Of a DNA stretch of 64,000 nt, positions 1 to 11,800 are shown one piece after another. Within the stretch, counting starts at the first letter, position 1, and each line of letters starts with the position of its first letter. Where the stretch lies: assembly GCA_036346275.1 (NCBI GenBank), contig CM070723.1, positions 50,360,743 to 50,424,742 on the forward strand, given 5' to 3'. Below the pieces are notes generated by a model. The model saw nothing but the letters and a program-made list of their open reading frames with translations. It made no database searches and had not been told where the DNA came from. This DNA comes from Otatea glauca (Eukaryota > Streptophyta > Magnoliopsida > Poales > Poaceae). The translations under genes and the position numbers were made by a program.

Positions 1-250
1 TATTCTATATTGGAAGAATGATTTAACAATCAAACAATTGTTGCATTAGGAACAAATTGTAGAATATAGAACAAACATAGCACAATTAATCAAATATCTA
101 GGAAATATCAATTTATTCAATTTTTTGAATGATAATCGCTCAACAGGAGCGTATACCAAATGTTCATTCAGGAACTAGGGCTAAACTGATAAGGAGACTT
201 ATAAGGAATATATGATATCGACTTAGTAAAGTGAAGGGATATTTAGGAGA
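1..250. other. AT-rich flank, no gene seen
   Basis: No open frame or RNA gene is recognisable. The stretch lies immediately 3' of the minus-strand copia gag relic and may belong to the same decayed retroelement, but nothing in it proves that. Confidence 0.4.
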
Positions 251-838
251 TCAATTCAGATCTTCATATGAGATGTAGGTGCCCTCTTGGGACTCCTCGA
301 ACTCAATAATTTCAAGAATCATATCTTCACACTTTTCAACATCCGTATCAACAACAGGTTGAACGGTGAAGTATGACTTAATATTATTTCTCTGGGTCTT
401 ATTTAGTTTTCCAGTGGATGGCATGTAAAGGTCTACCACATGCTTCGAGATGCGATAGTCGCATGATCAATGACTAGTGCATCCATACATAAAACAGGGT
501 TATTCAGGGTTTGCAACATTACTTCTGGAAACCCCTGACCCTTTACCTTTACTTTTCCACTATGAATTGCCTCTTCCTCTATTTGATTTGTCATTCTTCT
601 ACTTATCCCTTTTATTCCATTTGCCCTTTCTGCGGCCATGGCTATTGCTAGCTTGTTGAGCAATTGTATGCGCTTCGGGCATTGCAAGACTCCCATTAGG
701 AAGTACGTGATGATTCTTCACCAGGAGTTCATCATGCTTTTCTGCTTCTAGCAAAATGCATATAAGCTCGGAGTACTTTCTGGTACTTGGCGACGACACT
801 GTTACGACAATATCCTCATATTGGGGTGGAATGCGCAA
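251..838 (-). pseudogene. Ty1-copia gag relic
   Basis: Read on the minus strand, the first part (838-599) gives a peptide beginning MRIPPQYEDIVVTVSS, followed by a stretch with LICILLEAEKHDELL. This is the pattern of the copia-type gag polypeptide (UBN2 family). Further on, a different frame gives CFMYGCTSH followed by a stop, then SKHVVDLYMPS, which corresponds to the CCHC zinc knuckle and the conserved segment after it. The zinc knuckle has lost at least one ligand, and the reading frame shifts and contains stops, so it is dead. In a live element Gag packages the RNA. The fragment has no neighbouring protease, integrase or reverse transcriptase in the window. Family assignment is by pattern memory. 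Confidence 0.65.
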
Positions 839-1144
839 AATATCTTATTGATATTTTTAGCATTAGTAACTTTCTGGTTACATAATGTTAGATCAATGAC
901 AAGATTGTGTATGACAAAAATTATATGCTACCACAACCTTTAGAATCCTGAAAGCACAGGAGGATCCATTCGCGCTATGCTTCTGGCAACAGGACGGATC
1001 TTTGCTGGTTATATATTTTTCATTCATGGAATTCAAAAATACCAGCTAGTCATCTTCCATCAACTATTCGCCCTTCAGGTCCGTTTGAAGATGGTGCCTC
1101 AGGAGGTGTAAAGCCATACATCTGGCAGCTTCGGGAAGAGCAGG
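839..1144. other. Spacer between gag relic and LTR, nothing recognised
   Basis: About 300 bases with no supported gene. It could be leader sequence of the decayed copia element upstream of gag (minus strand), but no primer-binding site was recognised. Confidence 0.35.
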
Positions 1145-2062
1145 TGACGAATACTAATAACAGGGGTACCCCAACGGCCCGAAGCGACGAGCCAGCGGCC
1201 TCAAGCATATCTCCAGCCCAACAGGCCGCGCCCGGCCCGCCACCGACCGAATCGCCTGCGAGACCACACAAGACATCCGTTCCCGACCGGCCAGGGGAAG
1301 CGAATCCGACCGGACAGCGCTCCCGACCCCCTTGGCGAGGCGGGATCTCCCGACTCCGACCGGACAGCGCTCCCGACCCCCTTAGCGGGGCGGGATCTCC
1401 CGACTCCGACCGGACCAAGGTGACGGACGCCGAGGGCCGCGTGTCAGGCCCTCATCAGCCTACCGCCACGTACCCCACGAACGAGGTCAATCGGAGTGAC
1501 TATACAAGGGCAGGTGGCTCCTTCCCAAGAAGGTCTGGTGACTGCTGAAGACAAAGCTTCGGCCCCATCAACGATCGCGTCTGATCTGACGCACGCTCCT
1601 CCCGGCGGCGCCAACGTCACGCACCGCAACGTCGGCGTTCGTAAGGATCACGAGAGGCAAGTCGCTATTTCGGGAATACCTAACCTCCCTGACCACCAAG
1701 GCTACCGACCCAGCATGGGCAAGACGGGTGGCGACCAGTCCACAGGACGAAGGACCGGAGCTCCTAACATAGGTCACCTCGCTCTTCCCCCCGACTCTCG
1801 ATGTAACCTGCCCCTTCCTTCTGTATAAAAGGAGGCAGGACTAAACGATTCAAAGAGAGGACGAACACATAAGAACACGAGGAGACTAAGTCATTTAGCG
1901 GCCTCGTCTGTAAAACATTGTGCAAAAGCAATACAATACGGCCATCTGAACTGGAGTAGGGACTTTCAGCCCGAACCAGTATACATCTTGGACTCACGAG
2001 TCTAACCATTCAGGGAGTGGAACGCGCGACCCCTTAGACTTACAAATTTACTTGGCTGCTCG
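1145..2062 (+). repeat. Probable solo LTR of a Ty3-like retrotransposon
   Basis: A GC-rich block begins with TG at 1145 and ends in AT-rich DNA near 2060. It contains a TATAAAA box at 1824-1830 followed by a transcribed-leader-like sequence, the usual arrangement of an LTR promoter. No pol reading frame, primer-binding site or polypurine tract lies on either side, so a solo LTR left by recombination is the simplest reading. The right border is approximate, and I found no convincing 5 bp target duplication. It contains a 50 bp tandem duplication (separate entry). Several ORFs of 60-130 codons cross it on both strands, but they follow from GC richness and look like no protein. Confidence 0.55.
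1305..1404 (+). repeat. Tandem 50 bp duplication inside the LTR
   Basis: Two nearly identical 50 bp units (1305-1354 and 1355-1404), each with the string CCGACCGGACAGCGCTCC, followed by the start of a third copy. They sit in the U3-like part upstream of the TATA box, where LTRs often carry repeated enhancer-like units. Confidence 0.85.
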
Positions 2063-2339
2063 AAAACGCCGGCGGAAAAATTACCGACTTGGTGAGAAAA
2101 CAGTAGCTCCAAAAGATCAAGCTATCAGATTAATGTTAGTATTCATTGCCCGGGTAAGGTAGTTGTTGCCATTCAGGGCAAACTTGATAAGTTCCCTCTT
2201 TGCGATGTCTAATATATCCTATTTTTTATTTATGCAAAATGACTTTTACTACTGGTAAAATCATTATATTGCATGCTCACTCTTCAATTAGTAAAGCTTG
2301 GTCTATATCTATTCAGTAGATAATTATCTAAAATTTCCT

Positions 2340-2615
2340 AGAATTTTCCTAGCAATTTTCATAGAATGCTGCTAATTATTCAGCAATTTTTAGAATTATC
2401 ATGTAACAGAAAAATAAATTTCAACATATATGAATATGGAATTATGCTAGGACAATAAATCCAGAGATATGGAGCTTTCAATATGCTATATAAAATTTTC
2501 CTAGCATTTTTATGATTTTCTGTTAAATGCCAAGCAATCTCCAGAATTACCAATTAACAGAAAAAATAAATTCCAACACATATAATCATGGAATAATGCT
2601 AGATAGCATTTTTCA
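2340..2615 (+). repeat. Imperfect tandem repeat, ~150 bp unit
   Basis: The order of short blocks (TTTTCCTAGCA..., a GAATTA block, TAACAGAAAAA-TAAATT, then a TGGAAT-ATGCTAG block) occurs twice, at about 2340-2460 and 2490-2615. The copies are diverged and AT-rich. No gene is seen between 2062 and 2950. Confidence 0.6.
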
Positions 2616-2949
2616 TCATTTTTTTCTTGAATAGTAACTATTCAATCCCTAATTTTCCAATCAAGTTAACCAAGTAATTTGGGCAATTAGGGAAATTAAT
2701 CTGCAGGATTAAAAATTGTTCAGATGCAATTAACTTACTTGCCACGAACTTACATAGGCTTGTAGTAGGTTAATCGTTTGATGCCGGTTGAAATTTGATG
2801 CCGTGTCAATTGATGCAAGTAGACGATCTGATCAGTCTTAAGGAGCTTTGTGCCCATGTGTCTTAGAGGTGTGTCACTGCAGGCTATTCTTGGTCAACAT
2901 GAACACCAAGCCGAATGCCGCATGCCGTCAGTACCAACGCACTTATTCA

Positions 2950-3303
2950 TCATGTATATATATGCAACAAATATAGATCAAATCTGCGATTAGTATCAGA
3001 AAAAAGAATTGATCTATTGACTAGCATATTGAACGAGATACCCGATTTTTTAGAGACATCGTGATTGAAAGCATCGGTCCTGCCTTGGTGATGCAGATGT
3101 TGAGCACGTCCCTGATGTAGATCGGTCCTTCGCTCTCGTACGTGATGCCGCCAGCAGCTTCTCTGCTTCACGAACCTGGCAGCCATCAGCCGGGAGGTCG
3201 TGCAGCCCAGAGGGCATGAGACCAAGTCAAACGTCTCATCGCTCAGGCTGAACCGCCGTAGTGTTTTCAGCTGATTAGCATCTTGTGCTTGTGCAAGCAT
3301 CAA
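2950..3303 (-). pseudogene. Unplaced ORF, possible F-box-associated relic
   Basis: A 117-codon minus-strand frame starts MMLAQAQDANQLKTLRRF and continues FSLSDETFDLVSCPLGC, which resembles the strand pattern of grass F-box-associated domains. After about residue 45 the similarity fades. A different frame over the same bases gives GGITYESEGPIYIRDVLN, which reads more like protein, so a frameshift is plausible. There is no F-box and no intact start. I regard this as a decayed fragment of unknown origin, with the F-box assignment only a suggestion. Confidence 0.25.
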
Positions 3304-3435
3304 CTAGAAGATTGATTAGCATCTTGTGCACAGATTGGTTAGCATCTTGTGCAAGCATTGACTAGAAGCGTGTCCTGCGAGATCGATTAATTGAGATGGC
3401 TGCCGGGCCGACCTCTGCTTGCTTCACGCGCTGTG

Positions 3436-4080
3436 CTACCTGTATCGTCTTGCGTCACAACTAGATAGCTTTGGATTTAATGCATCCAGGCGGCGCTTGC
3501 GCCAAGCGGCGACGACGACGAGCGCCAGGAACGAGATGTCGCATAAGAGGAAGGTTGCCGATGTGCCGAGCGCCTTGGTGAGAGATAGGAACGTCTGCGT
3601 CACGATGAGGTTGGAGATCCAGTTGGCCACGGCGGTGATGCCGCCATAGATGCCCCCGAACCGTAGCAGGTATATCTCCGAGTTGACGATCCACGGCACG
3701 GTGCCCATGCCGGGCGAGTAGGAGACGATGTACGCACCGAGCTAGGCCGATCAGCGCCAGCCACCTGAAGTTGTTCGGGCACCCTTAATTCTGTGTAGAA
3801 CTCCCGGTGGTCGGCACGGCATGTACCCCGCGACCTTCTGTTCAACCCCTCGTGAGCACAGAATCCGCAAGTGGATGCGGCCATGCACCTTCAGCGCGCG
3901 TGCGGGGTGAACTCCGAGCACGTCTGGTTGGCGAACTGCCGCGTCTCCAGCTCACTGACGAGCGGGGCGTGGTGAGCTGCGCCGAGGAAGGTGTCACTGA
4001 GCACGCCGAGCCAGACGACGTCGCTGCCGATGTCGAGCACCATGAGCGCAGCGGTGGGCGGCGTGCCCATCCCGACTTAG
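3436..4080 (-). pseudogene. Inositol transporter (MFS sugar-porter) relic
   Basis: The minus strand carries, in the right order but in different frames, landmarks of plant inositol transporters (INT family, proton-coupled myo-inositol carriers of the major facilitator superfamily). These are an extracellular-loop piece ending ETRQFANQTCSEFTPHAR, a cysteine-rich CMAASTCGFCAHEG, then KGCPNNFRWLA, then GTVPWIVNSEIYLLRFGG and NWISNLIVTQTFLSLTKALG, ending in a last membrane segment. At least three frameshifts separate them. The first two thirds of the carrier and its N-terminal helices are missing, so the fragment cannot encode a transporter. It probably arrived as a duplicated or captured gene piece. 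Confidence 0.85.
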
Positions 4081-4503
4081 ATTGATCCAGGGCTTTGACC
4101 TTATAGAGGTTCGTACTGATAACGTGTTGTAAAATGTAGTCGTTCACCCATGATCAATCAATCACACGTCAGCGAAATCGCAAGAATAAGAACATGAAGC
4201 ACACACAATATAGGGGCATAGCTCTTTAACTTTGTTAGCTTGATCTCTTGTACAAGGGGTGCTCAATATATTGTATAAGGTAGCAAGAGATATCTTGCCA
4301 GCTGTCCTTCCTTTCCCTTTGATCATTACCAAGCTATACTATTTAATTCTTTTGAGTTTCATACACCAGTAATCACTAGGTCTATCGAGAAAAGACGTAC
4401 AATATACTCTCGGCTGCAGCATCGTCCCTCTTACGAGTAAACTCCATCAAGGCTTCGACTGTTGGAGTTAGAATTTAAATCACTCAACTCCTCTCTCTCT
4501 CTC
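4081..4503. other. Gene-free spacer
   Basis: AT-rich sequence with no supported ORF, RNA gene or repeat boundary. Confidence 0.4.
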
Positions 4504-4577
4504 ATTCAAGATGTATACACGTATTGATAAACACACCTACATTCAAGATGTATACACGTATTGATAAACACACCTAC
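4504..4577 (+). repeat. Perfect 37 bp tandem duplication
   Basis: Bases 4504-4540 are repeated directly at 4541-4577, without a mismatch by eye, starting ATTCAAGATGTATACACG. The perfect identity suggests a recent slippage or repair event. Confidence 0.9.
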
Positions 4578-4859
4578 ACACTAATGAGAGTAGATGGACT
4601 CACTGCAAAATAACTCAACGCATACAACGTGACAAGCACTACTAGAATTCCATAATTTCCCTAGCGTGTAAAATCGTTCCCTCAACCATCATAATTATTT
4701 TATTTTTAAATTAGTACTAGACAAGTTTGAAATTTGTGCTAGCTAGATCTCAAACTCAAGACATGTGGCTATAATACTATCTATATAAGTATTATGAATC
4801 AACTAATTTACCTACAAACTTAGTTATCGAGAATAGATAGGTAAGTTATTCGTGCTTCA

Positions 4860-5400
4860 ACAAATTCGACCTAATCTTCTCACGATAGCTTCTTTTTTTT
4901 CTCTCTTTTTCGAAATCTTCTCTGCGTAGCTTCTTGCCTTAAGCATGTCACATCCATGTACACATTATTGCTTTTTGATCACTAACATGACACCTAAAAG
5001 ACTATTCCGTAACATTCAGTCCAAATTCCTCTTATTTTTCTTTTTTTTGGAATATTATCTACATAGCTTCTTGACCCTTAAGCATGTCACATCGATGTAC
5101 ACATTATTGCTTATTGATCACCTAATAAAACATAACACCTAAAAGACTATTCGTAACATTCTGGTTCAAATTCCCCTTATTTTTCTCTCTTTTTTTAATA
5201 TTCTCTACGTAGCTTCTTGACCCTTAAGCATGTCACATCCATGTACACATCATTACCCATTGATCACCATATAACACATGACACGTATTCTTTTTCCTCT
5301 CTTTTTAAATCTTCTCTACGTAGCTTCTTGACCCTTAAGCATGTCACATCCATGTCTATATCATTGCCTATTGATCACCTATTAACACATGACGCATAGA
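4860..5400 (+). repeat. Diverged tandem repeat, about four units upstream of CXE1
   Basis: The block GTAGCTTCTTGACCCTTAAG, followed by a CATGTCACATCCATGTA-like string and a TTGATCACC block, occurs about four times (near 4925, 5060, 5210 and 5320). Spacing varies from 110 to 145 bp. The small plus-strand ORFs over the array are products of the repeat. It lies 0.5-1 kb upstream of the CXE1 start, so an influence on its promoter is possible but unshown. Confidence 0.75.
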
Positions 5401-5820
5401 AGACTCATATGTAATACTCTGTTGCAAATTCCGCACAAAGTACCGCCACGGACCTTCACATTAATGAGTCAGCGTATTACATGATCACACGATAAAAATC
5501 TTCCCGCATCTTAGATTTTTTTAATTAATAAATTCTTTGAATAATTTTAAAAAATATAAACAAATAATTACAAAAATACATCTCTATCGTCAAATGAATT
5601 GGCGACAGATCTTGTGTATTGCTATTTCATTTGACGACAGATGTCTATTTTGTCATTGATTTATTTGGTCGATAGATTGTTTTGTCACTGATTTATTTAT
5701 TTGGCTGATAGATTGTTTTGTCACTAATTTATTTGACGATAGACGTGTATTTTTGTAATTGTCTTTTTTATTATTTTTGTAAAAATTATTTCAAAAATCC
5801 ATATCTTGGTATCTAAGTGC
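5401..5820. promoter_or_regulatory. CXE1 upstream region with short repeats
   Basis: AT-rich promoter-proximal DNA. Between about 5590 and 5750 it holds several copies of a short motif of the type GATTTATTTG.CGATAGA. No ORF is supported. Individual cis elements cannot be called with confidence. Confidence 0.35.
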
Positions 5821-5823
5821 ACT

Positions 5824-5831
5824 ATATATAT
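5824..5831 (+). promoter_or_regulatory. TATA box of CXE1
   Basis: TATATATA lies 80 bases before the proposed start at 5904, leaving a leader of about 45-50 nt. An in-frame ATG at 5817 lies upstream of this box and its frame reads through it, so that ATG cannot be the start of a transcript made here. This decides the start codon. Confidence 0.7.
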
Positions 5832-5903
5832 AGGCAACACTTGTACTCCCACAGCTTACACCACATCGCCACAACACAAGCGTGGCACCAGTTGAAACAA
5901 GCC

Positions 5904-6929
5904 ATGTCGTCCTCTTCCTCGCCGGCGTCCGCTGTCTCGGGCTCAGCACCGCCGCACGTAGTCGAGGACTGCCTCGGCATCGTGCAGCTCCTTAGCGACG
6001 GCACCGTGACGCGCACCTCGGACTACTCCCGCGTTCCTCCCCCGGCGCACGTGCGCGACGACCTCCCTGTCCAGTGGAAGGATGTCGTCTACGACGACGC
6101 CCTCGGCCTTCGGCTCCGCATGTACAGGCCCACCGGTCTCGCTGATGGCGGCAAGAAGCTCCCGGTGATCGTGAACTTCCACGGCGGTGGCTTCTGCATC
6201 GCCAGTTTTGAGCTGCCCATCTTCCACGCCAGTGGCCTTCAGCTCGCCCACGATCTCCCGGCGATGGTGCTCTCCGCCGACTACCGCCTCGCCCCCGAGC
6301 ACCGTCTCCCTGCGGCGCATGACGATGCGGAGGCCGTCTTCTCGTGGCTGCACGGGCAGGTTGTATCCGCCGCGGGCGCCGACCCTTGGCTCGCCGAGTC
6401 GGCAGATTTCGAACGAGTGTTCGTTTGCGGAGACTCTGCAGGCGGCAACATCTCCCACCACATCGCTGTGCGGTACGGATCGGGTGCACTCGGCCTTGAC
6501 CCGTTGCGGATCTCAGGGTGCATCCTGCTCTGGCCGTACTTTGGCGGCGAAAAGAGGACGGTGTCCGAGGCGACTTGCCCGGCCGACGTGTTCATGAACC
6601 TTGCGATGTCCGAACAGATGTGGCGGTTGGCGCTGCCGGTGGGGGCGACCAGGGACCATCCCGCGGCCAACCCGTTCGGACCGGAGAGCGTCCCGCTCGA
6701 CATGGTCACCTTCCCGCCCATGCTCGTCGTCGACCCCGATCAGGACATGCTACATGACCGGATAGTAGACTACGTCACGAGGCTGACGGCGATGGCGAAG
6801 CCAATCGAGCTCGTCGAGTTCAAGGGGCAGGGCCATGCGTTCTTCGGCTTCGAGCCGTGGGGTGAGGCAGCGGACGAGTTGGTCCGAGTCCTGAAGCGAT
6901 TTTTATACGGTGGCGCACCGTCCAACTGA
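5904..6929 (+). CDS. Carboxylesterase, CXE15-like (CXE1 of the cluster)
   Basis: A 341-residue serine hydrolase of the plant CXE family (GDXG / hormone-sensitive-lipase group), probably soluble since no signal peptide or membrane segment is seen. The oxyanion-hole motif HGGG is at residues 93-96. The nucleophile is S178 in GDSAGGN, the acid is probably D281 in DQDMLHD, and the histidine is H311 in GQGHAF. The N-terminal pattern PHVVEDCLGIVQLLSDGTV matches the CXE15 type rather than GID1 receptors, which lack the catalytic His. Arabidopsis CXE15 is reported to hydrolyse strigolactones; substrate identity here is inference. The start at 5904 is chosen because the three paralogs begin at the equivalent point and the TATA box lies just upstream. 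The gene is single-exon and GC3-rich. CXE2 is its closest relative by eye. Confidence 0.93.
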   Translation: MSSSSSPASAVSGSAPPHVVEDCLGIVQLLSDGTVTRTSDYSRVPPPAHVRDDLPVQWKDVVYDDALGLRLRMYRPTGLADGGKKLPVIVNFHGGGFCIASFELPIFHASGLQLAHDLPAMVLSADYRLAPEHRLPAAHDDAEAVFSWLHGQVVSAAGADPWLAESADFERVFVCGDSAGGNISHHIAVRYGSGALGLDPLRISGCILLWPYFGGEKRTVSEATCPADVFMNLAMSEQMWRLALPVGATRDHPAANPFGPESVPLDMVTFPPMLVVDPDQDMLHDRIVDYVTRLTAMAKPIELVEFKGQGHAFFGFEPWGEAADELVRVLKRFLYGGAPSN

Positions 6930-7020
6930 GCGTACAACTCGGCTACTTTGTCTGGAATCTAGATTAGACCTGCCAACACTTCTGTACGATGTGTAAAAGT
7001 ACAAATAATTTTCTCCTTGA

Positions 7021-7035
7021 AATAAATCGAATAAA
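7021..7035 (+). terminator. Candidate polyadenylation signals of CXE1
   Basis: Two overlapping-range AATAAA hexamers (7021 and 7030) lie about 95 nt after the CXE1 stop. That is a normal distance for a plant near-upstream element. Confidence 0.5.
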
Positions 7036-7640
7036 GACGTGCCAAGTTGACATCTACCTACGGATTTACAAACCAATGCCCTACGTACATGACTAGAGAG
7101 TTACTTTTATCAATCAGATCACACAGATCGATAGTAGGAAGTTATCGAATAAATTCTTACAGGGATGTCTAGGAAGCATATGAGTTTTTTTTTGTTAAAT
7201 AGCACTTAAATTTTTAACCTTCAAATCTAAATCCAGTTAATAGAATCAATTTGCTTTATCTCATGTTTTAGCACTCTATAGGAAAAAAAATTACGTACTC
7301 ACAAATAGAAAAAAACACACTTAGCAATGAGACCCTGTCCCCGTCTTATAATCTACTACATCCGACAGGATTTTCTACCGTCCAAAGTGTTTGAGATCCA
7401 TGCTCGTATTTAGCAATATGAATTAATATCTAACCGTATTTTTTACAACAACCAGTGAGCACACAGTTCCTCCAATCAATAGGCAACGGCCACGGGGACG
7501 ACGACGATGACCTTGTGGGCTGTCGCGCGCAGACGCCTTCGACTTGCGGCCATCGTCCTCGGCCGGCCGTCATGTGACAGGCTAAGCATCGGTCAGCCGG
7601 GCGTGCCATGCATCGCCACCCACCTCGTTCTCGCCTACTA
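7036..7640. other. Spacer between CXE1 and the CACTA element
   Basis: AT-rich to about 7440, then GC-rich to 7640. A plus-strand ORF of 83 codons (7507-7758) crosses the presumed CACTA left end and resembles nothing, so it is not called as a gene. Confidence 0.4.
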
Positions 7641-7673
7641 CCTATGCATCCATACTACTATCCTTATCAGCAT

Positions 7674-7950
7674 GTTACTGCCAGTTGGGCTACAGTCGGT
7701 TCAAAAGTCCGGCCAGGGGAAGAACTTATCACTGCCGATTCGTGAAACTAACCGGTAGTGATAATCAGATATCACTGCCGGTTTATATCCAAAATCGGTA
7801 GTGATACATCACTGCCAGTTTGGTTACCACTCGGCAGTGATATCTGAATTTTTATTGCCGGTTTTACACCAGAACCGCTAGTGATAATTATTTTTCCACG
7901 CAATTCGACCTTATCACTGCCGGTTCTACACAAAACCGGCAGTGATAAGT
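7674..7950 (+). repeat. Left subterminal repeat array of the CACTA element
   Basis: About eight copies of the TCACTGCCGGTT motif, in both orientations and often as inverted pairs facing each other across 15-25 bases. It is followed at 7955-7963 by TTATATAGG, a likely TATA box for the transposase gene. Confidence 0.88.
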
Positions 7951-8822
7951 ATCTTTATATAGGTGGGCGTCCCCTCCCTGACCAAGCATAACAGAGAGGA
8001 CTCTGTCTTTGCTGGGAATGATTTTGGCGACTTGCTGCTATTGTTCCAAAATTTATCTCGTATTTCTCTCCAATGTTACTAACTTGATCCACATTATATT
8101 TGTAGTTAGATTTACTTTATAGATTGCTCTAGATTTTGATAATTTGTGATTGTATGGTGTGAACATTTTAGGTCGATAGAGCTAAAATTAAGATATAGCT
8201 AATTTAGTGAATAAATTACAATTCTTATTCATTTTAGTGATTTAGTGGATTTTTAAATAATGAAAATTGCCGGATGGACCATTATATCTAATTATAATTA
8301 TTTTAAATAATAAAACATTGTTATATGGAATTTTAAAAAGTGAAAATTGTTAGATGAATTTTAAATAGTGAAAATTGCTAGATGAATATTTAAATAATGA
8401 AAAATGGTAGATGGATTTTCCAATAATGAAAATTGCAAGATACATTTTTAAATCTAATTATTTACAAATATATCCTTTTTTTTCAATTATATGCTTATTT
8501 TCAATTATATGATTATTTGATGTATGTTAATTTAATTTATTAGCACTACATAAAAAATGAAATGAATAAATCATTGAAATAATAAAAAATTGCTAGAGGA
8601 TATTTAAATAATGAAAAAAGGTTGATGTATTTTAATATAATCAAAATTGGTAGATGGATTTTTAAATCTAATCATTTACAATTATATTGTTGTTTGCAAT
8701 TATATGCTTATGTGATATTTATTGATTTAATTAATTAGCACTGCATGACTAATGTAAAGAATAAATTATTTTGTGATCGTTTTTTGATTTGCTGAAATTT
8801 AGTTTGATATAATTAATTGTAG

Positions 8823-11800
8823 ATGGACCGAAGGTGGATATATGACACGGACCGTTGCGGCCCAGAGTTCTTTAATGGTGTAACTTATTTCCTGAACGCG
8901 GCTGCGGCGTACAAGTCGAAGAAGCTGGCGGACTATATGTGTTGTCTATTCGTTGATTGCAAAAATAAGAAGTTATTTTCTACCATGGAGTCGATACGTG
9001 TACACTTGCTTCGAAGGGGTTTCAAGGCTGGCTATACCTGTTGGACTGAGCACGGTGAAAATGAGAATGTACATGAAGGGTAACACATTGATGAAGATGA
9101 CGGAGACAATGATATGATTGCGGTCGAAGATACGTTCATTGATAGCCACGAAGAGGATCTAGATCAAATGTTGCGTGATGGGGAGGGCGACTTCACGAGT
9201 GAAAGAGAGTTTCAAAAGTTCCAACGTATGGTAGAGGACTCCACAACACTATTGTACCCGGGCTGCAAGAAAGAACACAAAAAACTGCATACCGTGCTTA
9301 CACAACTGCAGTTGAAGGCAAGCAATGGTTGGTCCGATAAGAGCTTCACCGAGCTGTTATGTCTCTTCGGGGATTTGCTTCCAAGGGATAACGTGTTGCC
9401 TGCAACTATGTACTAGGCCAAGTAAGTTGTCTGTCTGTTGGGACTAGAAGTACAAAGAATACACGCATGTCCAAACGATTACATATTGTATCGTAATTGT
9501 TTGCAGACTTGGATGCCTATGCTGTTTGGAAAGCAAAGCGGTATAAGGGCAATGATGATGATATCGATAACGATGATGTCGGGGTGAAGCGTAAGAAGAA
9601 GAGATCCCCCGTAAGGTGGTGTGGTATTTTTCTATAATCCCCCGTCTGAAGCGATTATTTGCGAACAAAAGGCATGCCCAATTGCTACGATAGCACGCCG
9701 AAGAACGTAAGAAGGATGGAATGCTCATACACCCTGCTGATTCTGTGAAATAGAGGAACATCAACAGAAAATATAAGAAGCACTTTGCATATGATGTGAG
9801 GAATATAAGGTTCAGGTTGAGTATGGATGGGATGAATCCTTTCGGCAACATGAGTAGTCATCATAACACTTGGCCGGTGACTCTATGTATCTACAACCTT
9901 CCTCCTTGGCTTTGTATGAAGCGGAAGTACATTTTGATGCCACTACTGATCCAAGGGCCCACGCAACCTGACAATGATATCGATGTGTACCTCAAACCAT
10001 TGGTTGAAGATCTTCTAATGTTGTGGAACAATCCATTGGTTGAAGATCTTCTAATATTGTGGAACAATGGAGTACGGGTATGGGATGAGTATAAAAGAGA
10101 GAACTTTATCCTACGCTCATTGTTGTTCGTAACCATCAATGATTACCCTGCCCTTGGTAACCTGTCGGGCCAGACGACAAAAGGCTTCAACGGATGCATC
10201 CAATGCTTGGATGATACAGCTAGCCGGTGGCTAAAGAACTATCAGAAAATGGCTTAGATGCGGCATCGTAGGTTCCTCCGCAAGGATCACCCATACCGCA
10301 ATAATAAGAGAGCTTTTGATGGGACAAAGGAGACTGCCTTAACTCCGAAGAACCACACTAGGAAACAGATATTTGTGGCCGTAAAGGATCTTAAAATTAT
10401 TCACAGGAAGGAAGCCGGTAGTACATCTATCCCGAGTTCCTGTGATAAGGCTCCTTTGTGAAAAAAGAGATCAGTATTTTGGTCCTACATTATTGGTAGC
10501 ACTTAGAAGTTTGACACACAATCGACGTCATGCACATAGAGAAGAACGTGTGTGACAGCTTGCTTGGTATCTTACTAGATATACCTGGCAAAACAAAAGA
10601 TACCCTCAAAGCATAGATGGACCTCGAAGATATGAAACTCAGGAAGGAGCTGCATCATGAAGACATGGATACAGGCAAAAAGTACTTTCCCATAGCCTGC
10701 TACACTCTGAGTAAGAAAAAAAATAGCATGTGCGAATGCTTACACGGAGTCAAAATTCCGTCTGGTTACTCTGCCAACACAAAGAGACTTGTCTCAATGA
10801 AAGACTTAAAATTAATTGGCAAGAAGTCTCACGATTGCCACGTGATGATGACACAAATGCTTCCAATTGCAATTAGAGGTGTTCTGCCAGAGAAAGTTCG
10901 AGACCCAATTATAAAGTTATGTTCATTGTTCAACGCGATTTCACAGAAGGCCATCGATCCGTTAAAACTAGATAAGTTATAGGAAGACGTGGTCCACACT
11001 CTGTGCAGGTTTGAGATGTGTTTACCTCCATCTTTTTTGATATTATGGTCTATCTCGTTGTTCACATTGTGAAAGAGATACAGATTTTTGGTCTCGTGTT
11101 TCTACATCAGATGTACCCTTTCGAGAGGTTCATGGGGGTTATAAAGAAATATATTCGTAACTGACATCGGTCGGAAGGCTGCATTGCCGATGGTTGGGGA
11201 ACCGAGGAGGTCATTGAGTTTTGCGTCGATTATATGGATCTCAAACCGATTGGTGTGCCTGTATCTCGGCATGAGGGGAGGCTACAGGGGAAAGGGACAC
11301 TAGACGAGAAATCACTCTGTACTAGCAATCTAGCTTCATTCACACAAGCACATTTCATAGTTTTTGAACAATCAGTTGTGGTGGCCCCGTATATCAACAT
11401 GCACAAGAGCATGCTATCTAGAACAAACCCAGGGAAGTCAGAGGTTTGGATCGCGAGAGAGCATAGAGATAACTTCGGTGATTGGTTGAGTAGACACATG
11501 ATGCATACGGAGATAGAGTGTGCTTAGTTGAAAATGTTGGCTCAGGGACCGTCAACTACAATTCGGACATTCCAAGGATATGACATAAATGGTTTTACAT
11601 TTTATACAAGAACACAAGATAAAAAGGGTACCAACCAAAACAACGGTATCCGTATAGATGCCGATGATAGCAATGGAAATAGACAAAGCTACTACAGATT
11701 CATAGAAGAGATTTAGGAGCTTGACTATAGATCTTTGAAGGTCCCTCTCTTTCGGTGCCAATGGGTCAGACTTCTAGGAGGCGTGAACTTCGACAAGTAT

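Noticed and set aside
1050..1828. ORFs of 110-134 codons in the solo LTR
   Set aside because: Composition-driven; they include a tandem DNA repeat and lack any family pattern.
5817..5903. Upstream in-frame ATG of CXE1
   Set aside because: It lies before the TATA box, and the frame translates through the box.
7674..7950. CRISPR or operator array
   Set aside because: The repeats alternate orientation and match CACTA subterminal architecture, with the same motif at the other end of the element.
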